Below are positions 10,780 to 22,029 of a stretch of 64,000 nt of DNA, in pieces. A model generated the notes under the pieces. The model ran no database searches, was not told where the DNA came from, and saw only the letters and a program-made list of their open reading frames with translations. Origin of the DNA: Symbiodinium natans (Eukaryota > Sar > Dinophyceae > Suessiales > Symbiodiniaceae); NCBI GenBank assembly GCA_905221605.1, contig CAJNDS010002734.1, forward strand, positions 626,279-690,278, in the 5' to 3' direction. Numbering within the stretch: the stretch's first letter is position 1; the number at the start of each line of letters is the position of its first letter. The position numbers were made by a program, and so were the translations under genes.

Positions 10780-11875
10780 GCCTTTTCGTCCCAGGTTCCA
10801 GGGTCAGGTGCTCTGCCGCAACTGCCGCCTGCTGTCGGAAAAGATCAATGGCTGTTGCGCGGTCTCGGCCTTGCTCAGACGGCACCCCGTACCACAATTA
10901 CGCCAAGGGGTGCAAAATCTGGACGAGACTGGCAGTGCGCTAAACGGGCTCTGCGCTAGATAGTCTGAGATGCCAACTCACGAGACTGGCAGCTGAAACC
11001 ACTTTGGGTATGTCAAATCCAGCCATGGCCGCAACATCCTGAGCTGTGGCAACAAAACACACGAAACATGTCATGTTTGAAACAGTCAGAGCTTGCGCCC
11101 TCCACAAAGTCAGCACAGAGTTTCCAGCAGCCAGGGCGTGACGTAGTCTTTTGATGCGACACCACCCGATGATGTCAGCAACACCACCGGGCGTCCGCCA
11201 CCAAGGAGCCCAGTCGGCCCAGAACTGGTTTCGGTGAATGTCAGTCCTGGTGGCATATGCGCAGCACTCGCCGTCGTTGGTTTCAGTTGTTGAAGGAGAA
11301 AAACACAAAGGCCTGGATGCAGCACGCAGTCGAAGTACTGCTTCATGACCTCACTAGAAGTCTCAGCAAACTGCGACCTGTTGCTGCTGTTATTGCCACC
11401 AATGGACATAAGGCACCGCAAAGTTCCACATGGGAGCAGACACCACTAAACCTGTACAAGGCTGTCAGTAAACCACAAAAAGGATGGGATGGCACGATGC
11501 CGGGAAGCCTACCCACTGCACTGCATAGCCGAATCTAGAACTACGGTTCGCCACCTCTGGCCGTCGCAATCTGTTTCGCCAGCACCTCAATGCTGGCAAA
11601 CTGCTGGAAGCAATCTTCAGATCCTCTTCCTGCAAGCATTGCCATCTTCGCCCTTACCTGACGCGGGAGTGTTTTGGAAATCCCTGTGAGCGGGCCAGCT
11701 AGCTCTGAACGACAAGCATCTGGGAAGCTTGAGTGAGCATAAGCACGGCTGAAACACATGGTCCAAGTTGTACTCCATCTTGCTGCGCATGCCCTCATCC
11801 CACAAACGGACATGTTGTACATCAACTTCTGGACATAGCTCGGCAAACTTGGCGAGAAGAGCAGCCGAGCCACAC
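10780..11875 (-). CDS. FMN-dependent NADH-azoreductase-like (flavodoxin-fold) gene
   Basis: AzoR-family enzymes are cytosolic flavodoxin-like oxidoreductases reducing quinones or azo bonds with NAD(P)H. Read on the minus strand: exon 11758-11875 (ALLAKFAELCPEVDVQ, then LWDEGM), 11555-11657 (AKMAMLAGRGSEDCFQQF), 11408-11451 (VVSAPMWNFAVPY), 11313-11349 (VMKQYFDCVLHPG), 11125-11246 (LTFTETSSGPTGLLGG, then LLTSSGGVASKDY), 10982-11038 (DVAAMAGFDIPKVVSAASL), and probably one from 10873 (GRDRATAIDLFRQQAAVAA). PMWNF, the PG-LTF join, GPTGLL and SSGG fall where AzoR has them, and joins up to 10982 stay in phase. Donors are GT, GC and one apparent GA. The N-terminal exon was not fixed; a frame near 12060-12090 reads ILHLDAS, like the AzoR start, but has no ATG. 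The exact 3' end is unknown. Confidence 0.75.
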
Positions 11876-11899
11876 CTGATCATGACACCGCAGCAATCC

Positions 11900-12685
11900 G
11901 GCCAAAGACTTTGCGCGACCCATGGTAGGCGAGAAAGCCCGACCCTCTAGTGCAACTGCGCTTCCCGACGACAGATTCTTCACCTCATTTTTCAACCAGC
12001 ACCTCCACTCTGCTCTTATCGATGAGCGCTTGATAAAATTCCGGCACGATTTGGCACACAAAGCTCGGCGCCATGGGATGCATCCAAGTGAAGAATATGG
12101 CAACCCACTTGCGTGGCGCCCTGGCCGAGATCAAGACAAGGAATGCAACATGATCAAGTCCTCAAAAAGTATGCAAGCCCACGCGCTTGCCTGCAGCGTG
12201 CTGTACGCCAGCTCTGAAACGAACATCGGCGGGCCGTCAGAGGATCATGGCGCACGCGTCAACATCTCGAAGCAAAGTCTGGGTGGCTCGTGCGGATGCC
12301 ATCATCACAAAGGTGCCAGAAGTGACAAACAAATGCTGTTGTGTTTACACGGTCGTGTACAACTGCTGTGTGGCTGTCAAACTGCTCCTGTTGCAGAAAA
12401 CACTTACTCTGCACCCTCAAACCCAAGGCAACTCCTCCCAGCATCTGATCCAGGGGGATTGCTAAACCTGGTTGCACAGTCCGCGCCACACTGTGGAACT
12501 CTTTTTCCTTGTCCGCTTGTGCAGCGTGCAGCTCAGGGCACGCTGCGGATAGAGGCAGTGATGTCACTAACTGCACCGCGCTCCCCACGACAATGGCTAC
12601 CAAATTGCTACCAAATAAAGATATTCGCAAAAGTCGCAAGAGAAGAAAAGCGGTGTCCCTTCAGGCCAGCTAACTCCGGATCATC
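11900..12685 (-). other. Probable further minus-strand exons, unassigned
   Basis: A protein-like block at about 12414-12545 (PELHAAQADKEKEFHSVA and on) ends at a textbook donor, CAGA|GTAAGT. Another at about 12000-12080 reads FVCQIVPEFYQALIDKSRVE. These may be 5' exons of the azoreductase-like gene or of a separate gene; phases were not resolved and no family is recognised. Confidence 0.35.
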
Positions 12686-14023
12686 TTACAGCTTGCGGAT
12701 CGTCATGTACGCCTGCACGTAGTCCATGCGAAAATCTTCAGGATTTTTCATGATGCCCTCGTTGATGGCCCTGTAAAGCTTTTCGACGATGGTGTCTGCC
12801 TGATGGCTGATGGCGGCCAGTTTGGAGATCCAGCTGTTGTAGCTCCACGCTCTCACGCTGCGAACATAGGAGTCTGCAAACCTTTCGGGGTCGTGCCTGG
12901 ATGTTTGCCAGTAAGGACACGGGAGAACATGTGTCGAGAAACTCTCCAGCACAAGCCCCTCGAATGCTCCTCCTTGGAACGGAGCCTCGAAATCTTCGCG
13001 CGACCGCTGGAAGACTGGCATTACAAACGCATCAGCCTCTTGCTGCGAGATCTCACCACGACGCAGAAGGGTTTGCAGGGTCTCCATCATCACGTCGGAA
13101 AGCTTTTGATACGTGGAGCTTGGGCATGATTCAGCATCAAAAACGGGAACCACAAGATGCAAAGAACCACCCGAGACAAGCTCCTTACTGCGAGATCTCA
13201 GATTGCTCTCCCAGTCCTTGGCTGCAAGATTCTCCCACTCCAGGCGCATGGGATTGCTCCGCTCCAGCTTGCGAAAAAAAAGATCGCCCCCGTTAAAGAA
13301 GCCTGAGCCTTTGGGTGCATGGGAAATCCAATGCATTGCAGTACCTGAATATCCGAGGTTGACGGAGTTCGATGGGATCACTTGCTCGTAGAAGCTGCGC
13401 CCGCACATGAACATGCGCACCGAATGGGGGCTTCCAGCCTCGTCCACGAAGGGCTGTAGGAGAGCCGGGGAGTGGAAGCTGGCTTTGTCAGCTGGTTCAA
13501 CGTGCCCGAGGGATTGCAGCACCCGCTTTGCCGAATCCCAATCATTCTGAGGGAGGTCTGTGAAAAAAAAATCTATGCGGGTTTTCTCGCCTGCTGCAAT
13601 CAATGCAGAGACGATCGGCAACGAGTTCTTCCCGTGCGAGCAACCGTAATCGGCAACTCGAAGTCTCGCCATCTCACTGGCCTCACTCTTCCAAGACTTC
13701 ATGTCCTTCAAGAGACCGTTCAAGACCAGCAGCAGAGACTCCGCTTGGCTTTGAGATGCCTCGTTGTACTCACCATCCCCGAACATCACCGAACCATGTG
13801 GAACCTGGGACACAAGCCTGCTCCGAAGAGGCGGTTTCGTGCCACTCTTCAGATTGAGGCGGTGGCGGTCTGCGGCAAGACTGCGAACTCTGAGAAGGTT
13901 TACTGCTGGCACTTGCGCTCCAATCCGCGCAACTTGCCTGCAATCCTTCGTCGATGTTCTTATCCAACCAGTCGACAACATCCTGCAGCAGAATGTACAT
14001 CGGATCGCTTGACCAGCCCGCAT
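12686..14023 (-). CDS. SABATH-type SAM-dependent carboxyl methyltransferase
   Basis: The SABATH family transfers methyl from S-adenosylmethionine to carboxyl groups of small acids such as salicylate or jasmonate. Single uninterrupted 445-residue frame from the first ATG (14021-14023); typical members have 350-400 residues. Around residue 120 DYGCSHGKNSLPIV is the SAM-binding motif I, followed by FFFTDLPQNDWDS, then GYSGTAMHWISHAP, the family's substrate-pocket segment, and a helical C-terminus ending MTIRKL. The first 80 residues are not conserved and could be a targeting peptide or partly untranslated; MFGDGEYNEAS is an alternative start nearer the family N-terminus. Absence of introns, unlike its neighbours, suggests a retroposed or transferred gene (inference). 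Substrate cannot be deduced. Confidence 0.85.
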   Translation of the reverse strand: MRAGQAIRCTFCCRMLSTGWIRTSTKDCRQVARIGAQVPAVNLLRVRSLAADRHRLNLKSGTKPPLRSRLVSQVPHGSVMFGDGEYNEASQSQAESLLLVLNGLLKDMKSWKSEASEMARLRVADYGCSHGKNSLPIVSALIAAGEKTRIDFFFTDLPQNDWDSAKRVLQSLGHVEPADKASFHSPALLQPFVDEAGSPHSVRMFMCGRSFYEQVIPSNSVNLGYSGTAMHWISHAPKGSGFFNGGDLFFRKLERSNPMRLEWENLAAKDWESNLRSRSKELVSGGSLHLVVPVFDAESCPSSTYQKLSDVMMETLQTLLRRGEISQQEADAFVMPVFQRSREDFEAPFQGGAFEGLVLESFSTHVLPCPYWQTSRHDPERFADSYVRSVRAWSYNSWISKLAAISHQADTIVEKLYRAINEGIMKNPEDFRMDYVQAYMTIRKL

Positions 14024-14488
14024 TCTAGCAAAGCACAAGACCGCCGGTAAAACCAAAACTGGCGTAGTCTCGATACAAACACATGAACAAACCTTTCGCC
14101 AAAAGACAGCAAGAAGCAGCAGTTAAAGCCCGTCTGCAGCAACTCAAGCAGCAGGGCAGGTCTTGCTCAGATTCACAAACTCAGAAGTCGCAACTCCCGA
14201 CCGCAAAAGCCTGTCATCCAAAACTGCTTGAAGGGTGCCGGTGGGAGTCCTCAGCTTCGCCGGTCCGCACGCGGAGCACGTGGCGCTCAGCGCTCGCCCT
14301 CAATCGAGATTTTTTCGGGAAATTCTTCTTAGCAGGGTCAAACCAAAGACGCAAGCTTGGGATCGTTTGTGGGATCTCGGGCTCAAAATCTCTAAGAGTT
14401 CAAGTGCGGTTCTCTTATGACTGCAGAATGAACTGCAAGAGTCCGCCTTGGACACAGAACAACGAATCGGGAAAAACCAAGAACGCTC

Positions 14489-14674
14489 TCGAGAAGGCGG
14501 GGGATGGTGGAGTCAGGCCACTGGAGGAGACCGCGGCGCGGGTTGCCAAATTGCCAACAAGAATCCGATGTGCGATGTTATGAACTAAGTGATGACTTCA
14601 AGCGGGCCAAAATGGAAGCCGTGCGGTCACATGGATGTCGCACTGTAATTGTCGTACAAAAAAGCACGCGCTGC
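14489..14674. repeat. Direct repeat, copy 1 (about 180 bp)
   Basis: From TCGAGAAGGCGGGGGATGG to the GCGCTGCC end this stretch matches 15157-15328 with small indels and a handful of substitutions, about 90 percent identity by eye. Both copies end in a GTCGTACAAAAAAGC-type A-run, which suggests a mobile or retroposed unit. No ORF of note. Confidence 0.8.
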
Positions 14675-15156
14675 CTTTTGGCAAAGGAAAATCATTCTTG
14701 GGCTGCTGCCTGACACAGCTCGAGGAGATTTTTGTTGCTGTGGCTGGACACCGTTGCTGCCGAAACTACAATTGCACTCCAGCTCACATGAGGGTTTTAA
14801 AAAGGTCTTTGCTCCTTCCACGCACGCACCATTCCTGCTTGTCCTTCTGGACTGTCATGGCATGACGGCCTGCCGCGCATGACTTGTGCCATGTCAAGCA
14901 TACACTGATTAAAACCCAAGCTGCGAAATGTCAGTCTACTTCGTTCAATGTTTAAAGTGGAACTAATCAGATTCCAGAACCGAAACCGGTCCTCTCAGTT
15001 CACGACGAAGACAAAGTCGGGATCCCAGGCAGCAAAGCGTCAGAGAGTGCTTGGTCGAAGAAGGAGGCGAATTCACAGGCTGGTCATTGGCAGAGGCATG
15101 CATGCAAAAAGGCTGGCAAATGGCACAACCATCCACAGCGAAGGGAGCCTTCTGTG

Positions 15157-15328
15157 TCGAGAAGGCGGGGGATGGTCGAGTCAGGCCACTGGAGACCGCG
15201 GCGCGGGTTGCCAATTGCCAACATGCGATGTTATGAACTTAGTGATGACTCCAAGCGGGCCAAAATGGAAGCCGTGCGGTCACATAGATGTCGTACTGTA
15301 ATTGTCGCACAAAAAAAGCAGGGGCTGC
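15157..15328. repeat. Direct repeat, copy 2
   Basis: Second copy of the unit at 14489-14674. It runs directly into the TTCGAA-rich minisatellite at about 15350. Confidence 0.8.
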
Positions 15329-15349
15329 ATCCCGTTACCCTTCGGCGAA

Positions 15350-15862
15350 GGGGGCTTCGAAGCCTTCGAAGCTTTCGAAGCCGAAGGGTCGAAGGGCGGG
15401 GGGGAAGGGGGGGGGGGCTGAAGGTCTGAAGGCTTCGAAGGCTTCGAAGGTGAGGACGAAGGCTTCGAAGGCTTCGAAGGGTGAGGACGAAGGGGCTTCG
15501 AAGGCTTCGAAGGTGAGGACGAAGGGGGCTTCGAAGGCTTCAAAGGCGAGGACGAAGGGGGGGTGGGTTCGAAGGCTTCGAAGGGTGAGGACGAAGGGGG
15601 CTTCGAAGGCTTCGAAGGGGGGGGCTTCGAAGTCTTCGAAGGTGAAGAGGAAGGGGGCTTCGAAGGCTTCAAAGGCGAGGACGAAGGGGGGGGGGGTTCG
15701 AAGGCTTCGAAGGGTGAGGACGAAGGGGGCTTCGAAGGCTTCGAAGGCGGGGACGAGGGGGGGGGGGCTTCGAAGGCTTCGAAGGTGAGGATGAAGGGGC
15801 TTGGAAGGCTTCGAAGGCGAGGACGAAGGGGGGGAGGTTCGAAGGCTTCGAAGGTGAGAGAC
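15350..15862 (+). repeat. TTCGAAGGC minisatellite
   Basis: Roughly twelve imperfect units of about 35-45 bp, each built from one or two CTTCGAAGG palindromes plus GTGAGGACGAAGGGGG. Unit and sub-unit lengths are often multiples of three, so both strands carry long open frames rich in Lys-Ala-Ser or Pro-Ser-Lys; these are repeat artefacts. Confidence 0.9.
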
Positions 15863-15915
15863 GGGGGCATCTCCAGAGTCTCACGGCTGCGCCCCCCCCA
15901 ATCCCCCCCTCTCTC

Positions 15916-16490
15916 CACTTCTAGAAACAAAAACACTCTCGTCTCTACTCCTATCTTCGAATAATGAAACAAAAAACAAAAGAAAATTCGCGGGGGGTAA
16001 AATTTAAAATAAATTCCTTTCTCCCTTCTCCTCTGAGTTTTCGAAGAATGAAATACGAAAAACAAAAGAAGATTCGAGGGGGGTGGAATTTAGAATAAAT
16101 TCCCTTCTCTCTCCTCCTCTGATTTCTCGAATAATGAAATACAAAAAACAAAACAAGATTCGAGGGGGGTGGAATTTAGAATACATTCCCTTCTCTCTTC
16201 TCCCTTCCTCCCACTCCGCATTCTCGCTTCTCCCTTCCTCCCACTCCCTCGTCTGTGATGTAAAATAAAGTCTACTTCTATAAACAAAAACCGTCTCGTC
16301 ACTACTCCTCTGATTTTTCGAACAAGGAAATACAAAAAACGAAAGAAGATTCGAGGGGGGGTGGAATTTAGAATAAATTCCCTTCTCTCTTCTCCTCTAA
16401 TTTTTCGAAAGATGAAATACACAAAACAAAAACCTCTAACTGCCTCGTCTCTTTTCATTCAAAATATAATCCTTTCTCTCTTCTCCCCTT
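15916..16490 (+). repeat. Tandem array of roughly 85-bp AT-rich units
   Basis: Five units start near 15956, 16038, 16124, 16316 and 16403, each of the form TTCGAATAATGAAATACAAAA, then GATTCGAGGGGGGTGGAATT, then TTCCCTTCTCTCTTCTCC. A leader (ACAAAAAC..CTCGTC.CTACTCCT) at 15927 recurs at 16281, showing a higher-order duplication. TCTCCCTTCCTCCCACTCC is doubled at about 16198-16253. Confidence 0.85.
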
Positions 16491-16499
16491 CCTCCCACT

Positions 16500-17479
16500 T
16501 TGTAAGAAGTAAACGGGGGGGGGCGCCCTGTCAATTTTCACACGAACATAAGCGCCTGCGGAGTCGGAATCATTGGGCTCAAACGAATTCAGGGAGCTGC
16601 AAAAGTAAAACAAGTATGGAAAGTAAATACCGGCATGTCACCCTACAAAAATGGTACATGTACACAGGAGTGCAAAGTTTAGCACCCCGCCTAAAGCATG
16701 CCTGAGTCCAACTACAGGCGAATGCTTTCCTACAAACTTTGTGACCTCCAAGGACACACTGTACACAGCTCCAAGCTGAGAAAGAACTACTGCCGGTAAC
16801 TGGAAACAATTACAGGGGCTCCCAAAACACATTGTCCACCGTGCACGAGCTCTGCCCAAAGGTCGTTGGCTCGAACTACCTACCTTCCTGACTCCTACCT
16901 ACGGTGCTGCGCGATGCTTGAGGGCAAGCGGACCCGCGTAAAGGCAAGAGCTGGCAAAGCTCCACAGAAGACTGTCAAAGCAGGACGCGTTGTGTGATCT
17001 CCGGATGAATACCACATGCAGATGCGAGTTGAATCATCAAGACACATCAAAAGAACTTGCGCTAACCTGGCTGAAAGCACACACACGCACTAAGGCTCAC
17101 AGCCACAAGTATTGGAACCTCCTAGTTAAGGTTCATGCGGCGGAATGCATCATCGCCGCAGTGGGATCAGCGTTGCACTCGAAGTGCATCACCATCGGGT
17201 TCGCCAAAATGGCGTGCGTATATCAAGGATTGATGGTGCAAAATGCACCATGTTCACTCAAGAGAGTCTCAAGTCCCAAAGCAATAGCCATAAGCTCCAA
17301 GAGGAGGATGCGCATGTTCTGATCTTCCTGAAGCTTTGTACACTTTGTACAACACCAAGCATGGCACCATCCCCACGGCATAGCGGGCGCTAGCCAACTG
17401 GGCATGGGACCATCCCGGGTTGCATCATGAGCATTGCAAAGACCTGTCTCAAGAGAGAATGGACAAAGAAGCTAAGTCT
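16500..17479. other. No supportable gene
   Basis: A G-run (GGGGGGGGGCGCC) at about 16515 and ordinary mixed sequence with short overlapping frames. It lies downstream (3') of the minus-strand copia ORF and could include its 3' untranslated region or LTR; no LTR pair was identified. Confidence 0.4.
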
Positions 17480-20391
17480 TCAAGGATTGCATTTCTTGCA
17501 CGGGCGATATGCGGCACTCAGGGTTGCCCGGTCACGGGCCATCACACGATCACATGCATCAAGCTTGTAGCATCTCAACAGGTGGTAGCAACGGCCACTC
17601 TGAGAGGTAAACACGCTGTTTGGAGGATGCGTGCGACGCCTCGCCTGTGCAATGGGCATTCCAAGCATCTCGTGAAGTGTCTCACTTTCGGTACTTTCGG
17701 ATCGATCATCACGAGGAACATGACGCTCTTGATTGCTACCTCGTGCACCCTGCTCAGCTTGATCATGCCTTGGGCTCGGTCGTGCTGTTGACTTAGACCT
17801 GGCACCTCGTTTCAAAGCAACATCGATGGGGACTCCACCTTCATCAGAGTAACGGCTTCGGGGATATCCTGGAGTTCCCGGAGCAGGCTCTCCCACATCG
17901 ACATGCACGCTTCCTGGGGCACCAGCTTGTCCGATCTGCAAAGATACTCCAGCGTTGCCCTGATCACGCACGCACACTTGCACACGCTGGGAAGGCACGT
18001 TTTGGCTGCCACGGCAACACATGTACAGTCCAAGCATGATCACGCAGAAGGCACACGGGATCCAAGCATTGTCGCTGATCAGTCCAGCGATAGACACACC
18101 ATGCTCATCAGGGGCCCAAAGACTTAGGACCCAAACAAGAACTCTGGTAACCCATAGCGGCAACTCGTAGTCACTGCTGAACTCGTCCTCAACCTCAACT
18201 TCATCCGCAGCACGACCCAAGGCGCTCACGACTGCAAGGACGATTCCGCGGACTACTTGCTTGTTGACTGAGCCTGATGCTTTCACTGCTCGAATTGCAT
18301 CGCGTGTGGTCTGTTGCTCAATGCAAGCGGCAATGACATCTTCACCGACTGGCTCTTCAAGGGCAGTGTCCCAACACCCAATCCTATTAAGGAGCATGAA
18401 CATGCGCTGCTTGGACAAGGACTTGGTGTTAAGGTCAGCTACATTAAGATGCGTTGAAACCTTGTGCAGCAAGACGATCTTTTCAGAGACAAGTTGCTGG
18501 GTCCACAAAACTCGAACGGAGAGATGCCTCACACGGCCTACGCCGCTGCGTTCAAGTATAGATTTTGCGGCACTTGCGTCAACAAAGTGGTGCACCGGTG
18601 CCGGGGGACACTCTGTCAAGAAAGCGACCAGTTGTCTGATGAAGAGGGCGTCGCATAGAGAGCTTGTGGCCGACAGCAGTTCCGCTTCGCCGGAACTTAA
18701 CGCGATCACGCGTTGTGTGCGTGATGAAGAGTACAGGAGACATCCCGCAACAAACACCATGGAGGAAGAGGTGGAGCGGCGATGACCCTTGTGCGATGCC
18801 CAGTCTGAGTCACTGTACGACTCCACGCTCATGGTTGAGTCGGTACAATGTACCTCTCCTGATAGGCCTGAGTGCCGATTCTTCCGGTCAAGCATCAGCC
18901 CATGGTGCTGGCCAGTAAGGAGGTACTTGACCAGGTGTCGGAGGGCAATCAAGGCATTGCGGGTAGGCGTGGTCATGAAGCTGCTTAGGGCCCGGATCGC
19001 CCCTTGGCACTCAACAAGGTCAACCGCCAGATACAGCAACACACCTATGGCGCAACGGAACGCCTTGGCCTCGGCAGGCCCCAGCGGCTCGCTGGTGTCA
19101 GCCTCATCGAGTACCGACGCATAGGGCGTCTTCTTGGGTGCGCTTCGCTCATCCACCTTCAACAACGCAAACAGTTTCTCAAAGTGTTTCGACGAAGGGG
19201 TCAGAAGCATCCTGCCATCTGACATCAAGGTGTGCTTGCGCTTCAAGAAAGAGATGCAGTCCCCTGGATGCTCAAGGATGTGAAGGGTCACTCGGTACTT
19301 AGACTTAAGGGCAGGCTCAAGCTTTTCCACCAAGAACTTCTTACTCCCTGCACCCAGAAGATCATCAACGTGCATCTGCATGCTGAACTTGCTCACAGGT
19401 TCACGAATCAGCGAAGGCAAAGCAGCACACTTTTCAAACCCCAACGTTTCTCCAAGGAACGATGAGAACGCAAGGTACCACTCTTTGGACCCATCGCGCT
19501 GTCCTGGCAACACACGGCCAAGCACGTAGTTGACCCCAGCATGGGTGACAACCACCAGACGGGTTTGGGGCACACTGAGATAGGCGTCTCCTATATCTAT
19601 CGCAACCATGATCCACGGATCATCGGGATCTGGCTCATGGCACAAGAAGTGGATGGGCAACAACCTGTTGGAAACAGCTGTGCTAGCTGGGGAGAACAGA
19701 TCGTGACGGACACTGAGCCAAGCATACTCCCGTGCAACGTATCTGCTTCTCCTGTACCACACAGGCTTCGAGTTGACCTCCTTCTCTCGCCAGCTGCGCA
19801 CCATGCGCGTTGTGAGTTTGGTGGCCTCCTGACCCTCATGCTCCTTGTTGTAGATGGCCTCCTCGGGCATCAACACGGACATGCCCTTCAAGCGTTCGAT
19901 CTCCACGCTGTCAGCCAACTCATCAAGTGCTTGCAACCGCTTGCTTGGAAGGTCAGGCTCAAGATCGGACGTACGAGGAAGGCAAAGCTCTGAGAGCAAC
20001 TCAGCCTCAACAGGCTGATCCTCAAGGAAACCTTCATCATAGTCCTCAAGACTCTCAAGGGTATCGCCATCAAACGCAAGGGCTGGACTCTCATCCTCGT
20101 GCTCATAACTCACTTGCATCACATGTGCAACACAAGGGGTCTCTTCACCAGAAAGGATGATCACATCGCTGGATGGTTCCTGACAAAGTTGAATGCCCTC
20201 GGCACTCAGGAGAGAGAGTTGTCCTTCGGGCTCAGGAGAGGTCGCCGAAGTGGCATCCGCATGCTCATGCAGGCCTGGTCCATCTCCCCTTGCTGCCTTA
20301 AGTGGTTGCGGATTCTCGCTCAAGCCAAGATCCTCTACGTGCACAGGCGCGGCCTCAAGCGGCGCTGGCGTCCCCGCCTCGACCGGAGTCT
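17480..20391 (-). pseudogene. Ty1/copia pol: reverse transcriptase, RNase H and C-terminal extension
   Basis: Minus-strand frame open from just below a TAG at 20390-20392 to its stop at 17480. The copia RT has VAIDIGDAYLSVPQ (first catalytic Asp) and FSMQMHVDDLLGAGS (VDD pair). RNase H follows: YSDSDWASHKGHRRSTS, then ALSSGEAELLSATSSL. After RNase H comes an unusual extension of about 250 residues with one hydrophobic segment (IPCAFCVIMLGLYMCC) and a final RCYHLLRCYKL then YRPCKKCNP, a four-Cys pattern like Ada-type zinc domains. Same-frame coding continues upstream of the TAG to about 20731, then a frameshift leads to the integrase remnant. Confidence 0.9.
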
Positions 20392-20555
20392 AGTCATTCA
20401 GACCAACGGACATGTCACTGGCACCGGTTACGCTTGGCGGTGAAGCAGAAGACGCGGGGAGGCTCATGGACAGCCCATCCAGGAGGAGTGAGCACATCAG
20501 ACCCAGCGACCTGAGAAGGGAACGCGGCATCACAGGACCCTTCTCCGCTGCAACC

Positions 20556-21395
20556 TCAGGAAGCCCGGTGTATGCCGGAACAGGCATTGCGGCAGGTTCT
20601 TCCGACTGAGGACCAGTTTGCCTCCAATGGAAGACAATCCGTGCTCCCAACGCACACATCGAAGCTGGCTGCAAGGTCCGCGTCAAAGCTGTCGCTGAAG
20701 CGACGTACTGAACGCGTGACGAACACTCCACCAGTCATGCCAAGAATGTGTGTCACTGCCTGTGGCCTTACCGAGCCACACACCATGACGCCATCGCGCC
20801 GATGCCTTGCCATCGGGCTTGATGGTGCCCAGGACCTTCTCTTCGAATCCACACACAGTACCAGCGTAAGGGAGTCCGTTATTGCCTCGTAAGAGGCAGT
20901 GCCGTGCGCAGGCGTGTACCTATTGCGAACCCAGCAGGCGTGGCACTCTGCCCAGCCATATAGAGGGTGCTGAGGCGAAAACAAAACCTGATCCGAGGAT
21001 GCACTACAGGCCTTTTCAAGGTCATGGATGAAGACAGCGGCATGCTCACCCAACCGACAACCTGCTCTGCCAGGGCCTCCCTTCTGAGCAGTAGGCACTG
21101 CATAGACGGTCTTGGCATGGCGATCATGAAGTAAAAGCACCGTCAAACGGTCCTTGTCCTCTCTTGCCCTGTCACCCTTCAAGCAAGAGCAGTATCCAAA
21201 GTCGAAGCTCACTACAGACCTTGACTCTGGGTCATAGGCTGCCTCAGACGCATGTTGGTTTTGGCGGGCACAGAACTGCACACACGTCTCGCACCAAGCT
21301 TGGTACGGCTCGTGGGAGAACATGCTGCTCAACATCCTGCGTTGATGGAACCTGGGCGATGGGCGGTGCATTCGGGGGTCTGATGGTCTCTGCAC
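20556..21395 (-). pseudogene. Ty1/copia integrase remnant
   Basis: The minus-strand frame reads HEPYQAWCETCVQFCARQNQH followed by SVVSFDFGYC: the pre-integrase zinc segment and the first integrase-core Asp as found in dinoflagellate copia elements. The rest of the core is shortened and out of frame with the downstream RT ORF. Part of the same degraded element as 17480-20391. Confidence 0.75.
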
Positions 21396-21559
21396 TCAAC
21401 GTATGCCTCACCTGATGCTCACGCAGCAAGTCTGCTTCACGAAGGTGACGAACCAACCGTGCATCCATTGATGTCGCAAGCAACTCCATCAGGGTCTGGG
21501 AAGGCATGCTCAGAACCTCAAACTCATCATCCACGCTTCAGAGCCCACACACGGAATCA

Positions 21560-22025
21560 TCGCAGATAGCAAAGAACTCTGTGGCATGCGCACATGACTT
21601 GAACATGCGATGGTTCCTGAGCGGACCTGCGAGGCGCTGTGCAATGGACCGTGGAGACCTGAGACGCGGATGCAGCTCGATGCAGAGGACTGGTCACGCT
21701 TCCAATGTCCTGGCTTGCCACAGTACAAACAGTTGTTTCGGTCCTGCGCATTGGGATGCTTTTCTTTCCATGATTGGACCCTTTCTTGCCTTCGTCCTTA
21801 CCTTTGCCTCTGCCTTGCTTCCCTGATCCTTACTCTTATCTTTGCCTTTGCCCCTGCCACCCTTGCGCAGCATGTCGATCTCCATCGGAGCAGGTTCTCC
21901 GTCGAGCAGGGCATTTAGCTTCTTTCCCACGATCCAACAGCAAAGTCGAGCCAGCGCGCCCAGCGCTTCCGGCTCATCGTCCTTGCAGGTTTCAGTGATG
22001 CCAACAAGTCTTGAATCGTCCGAGT
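21560..22025 (-). pseudogene. Ty1/copia gag remnant with zinc knuckle
   Basis: The minus strand encodes a Lys/Gly-rich linker (GGRGKGKDKSKDQGSK) and, after a frameshift, NCLYCGKPGHWKRD, a CCHC knuckle whose last Cys position reads Gln. Recognisable gag-like coding stops near 22025, where sequence of a different character and opposite strand begins. A later insertion or rearrangement there would explain the missing 5' end and LTR. Confidence 0.7.
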
Positions 22026-22029
22026 CTGT

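Noticed and set aside
14083-14583. ATG-initiated 166-codon plus frame beside the methyltransferase
   Set aside because: Its second half is the 180-bp direct repeat and its composition is not convincing; no family.
15280-16065. Long open frames of 260 and 166 codons on both strands
   Set aside because: They follow the TTCGAA minisatellite period and consist of Lys-Ala-Ser or Pro-Ser-Lys repeats; no start context or domain.
18261-18785. Plus-strand frames opposite the copia pol region
   Set aside because: Shadows of the minus-strand RT/RNase H coding; no domain of their own.
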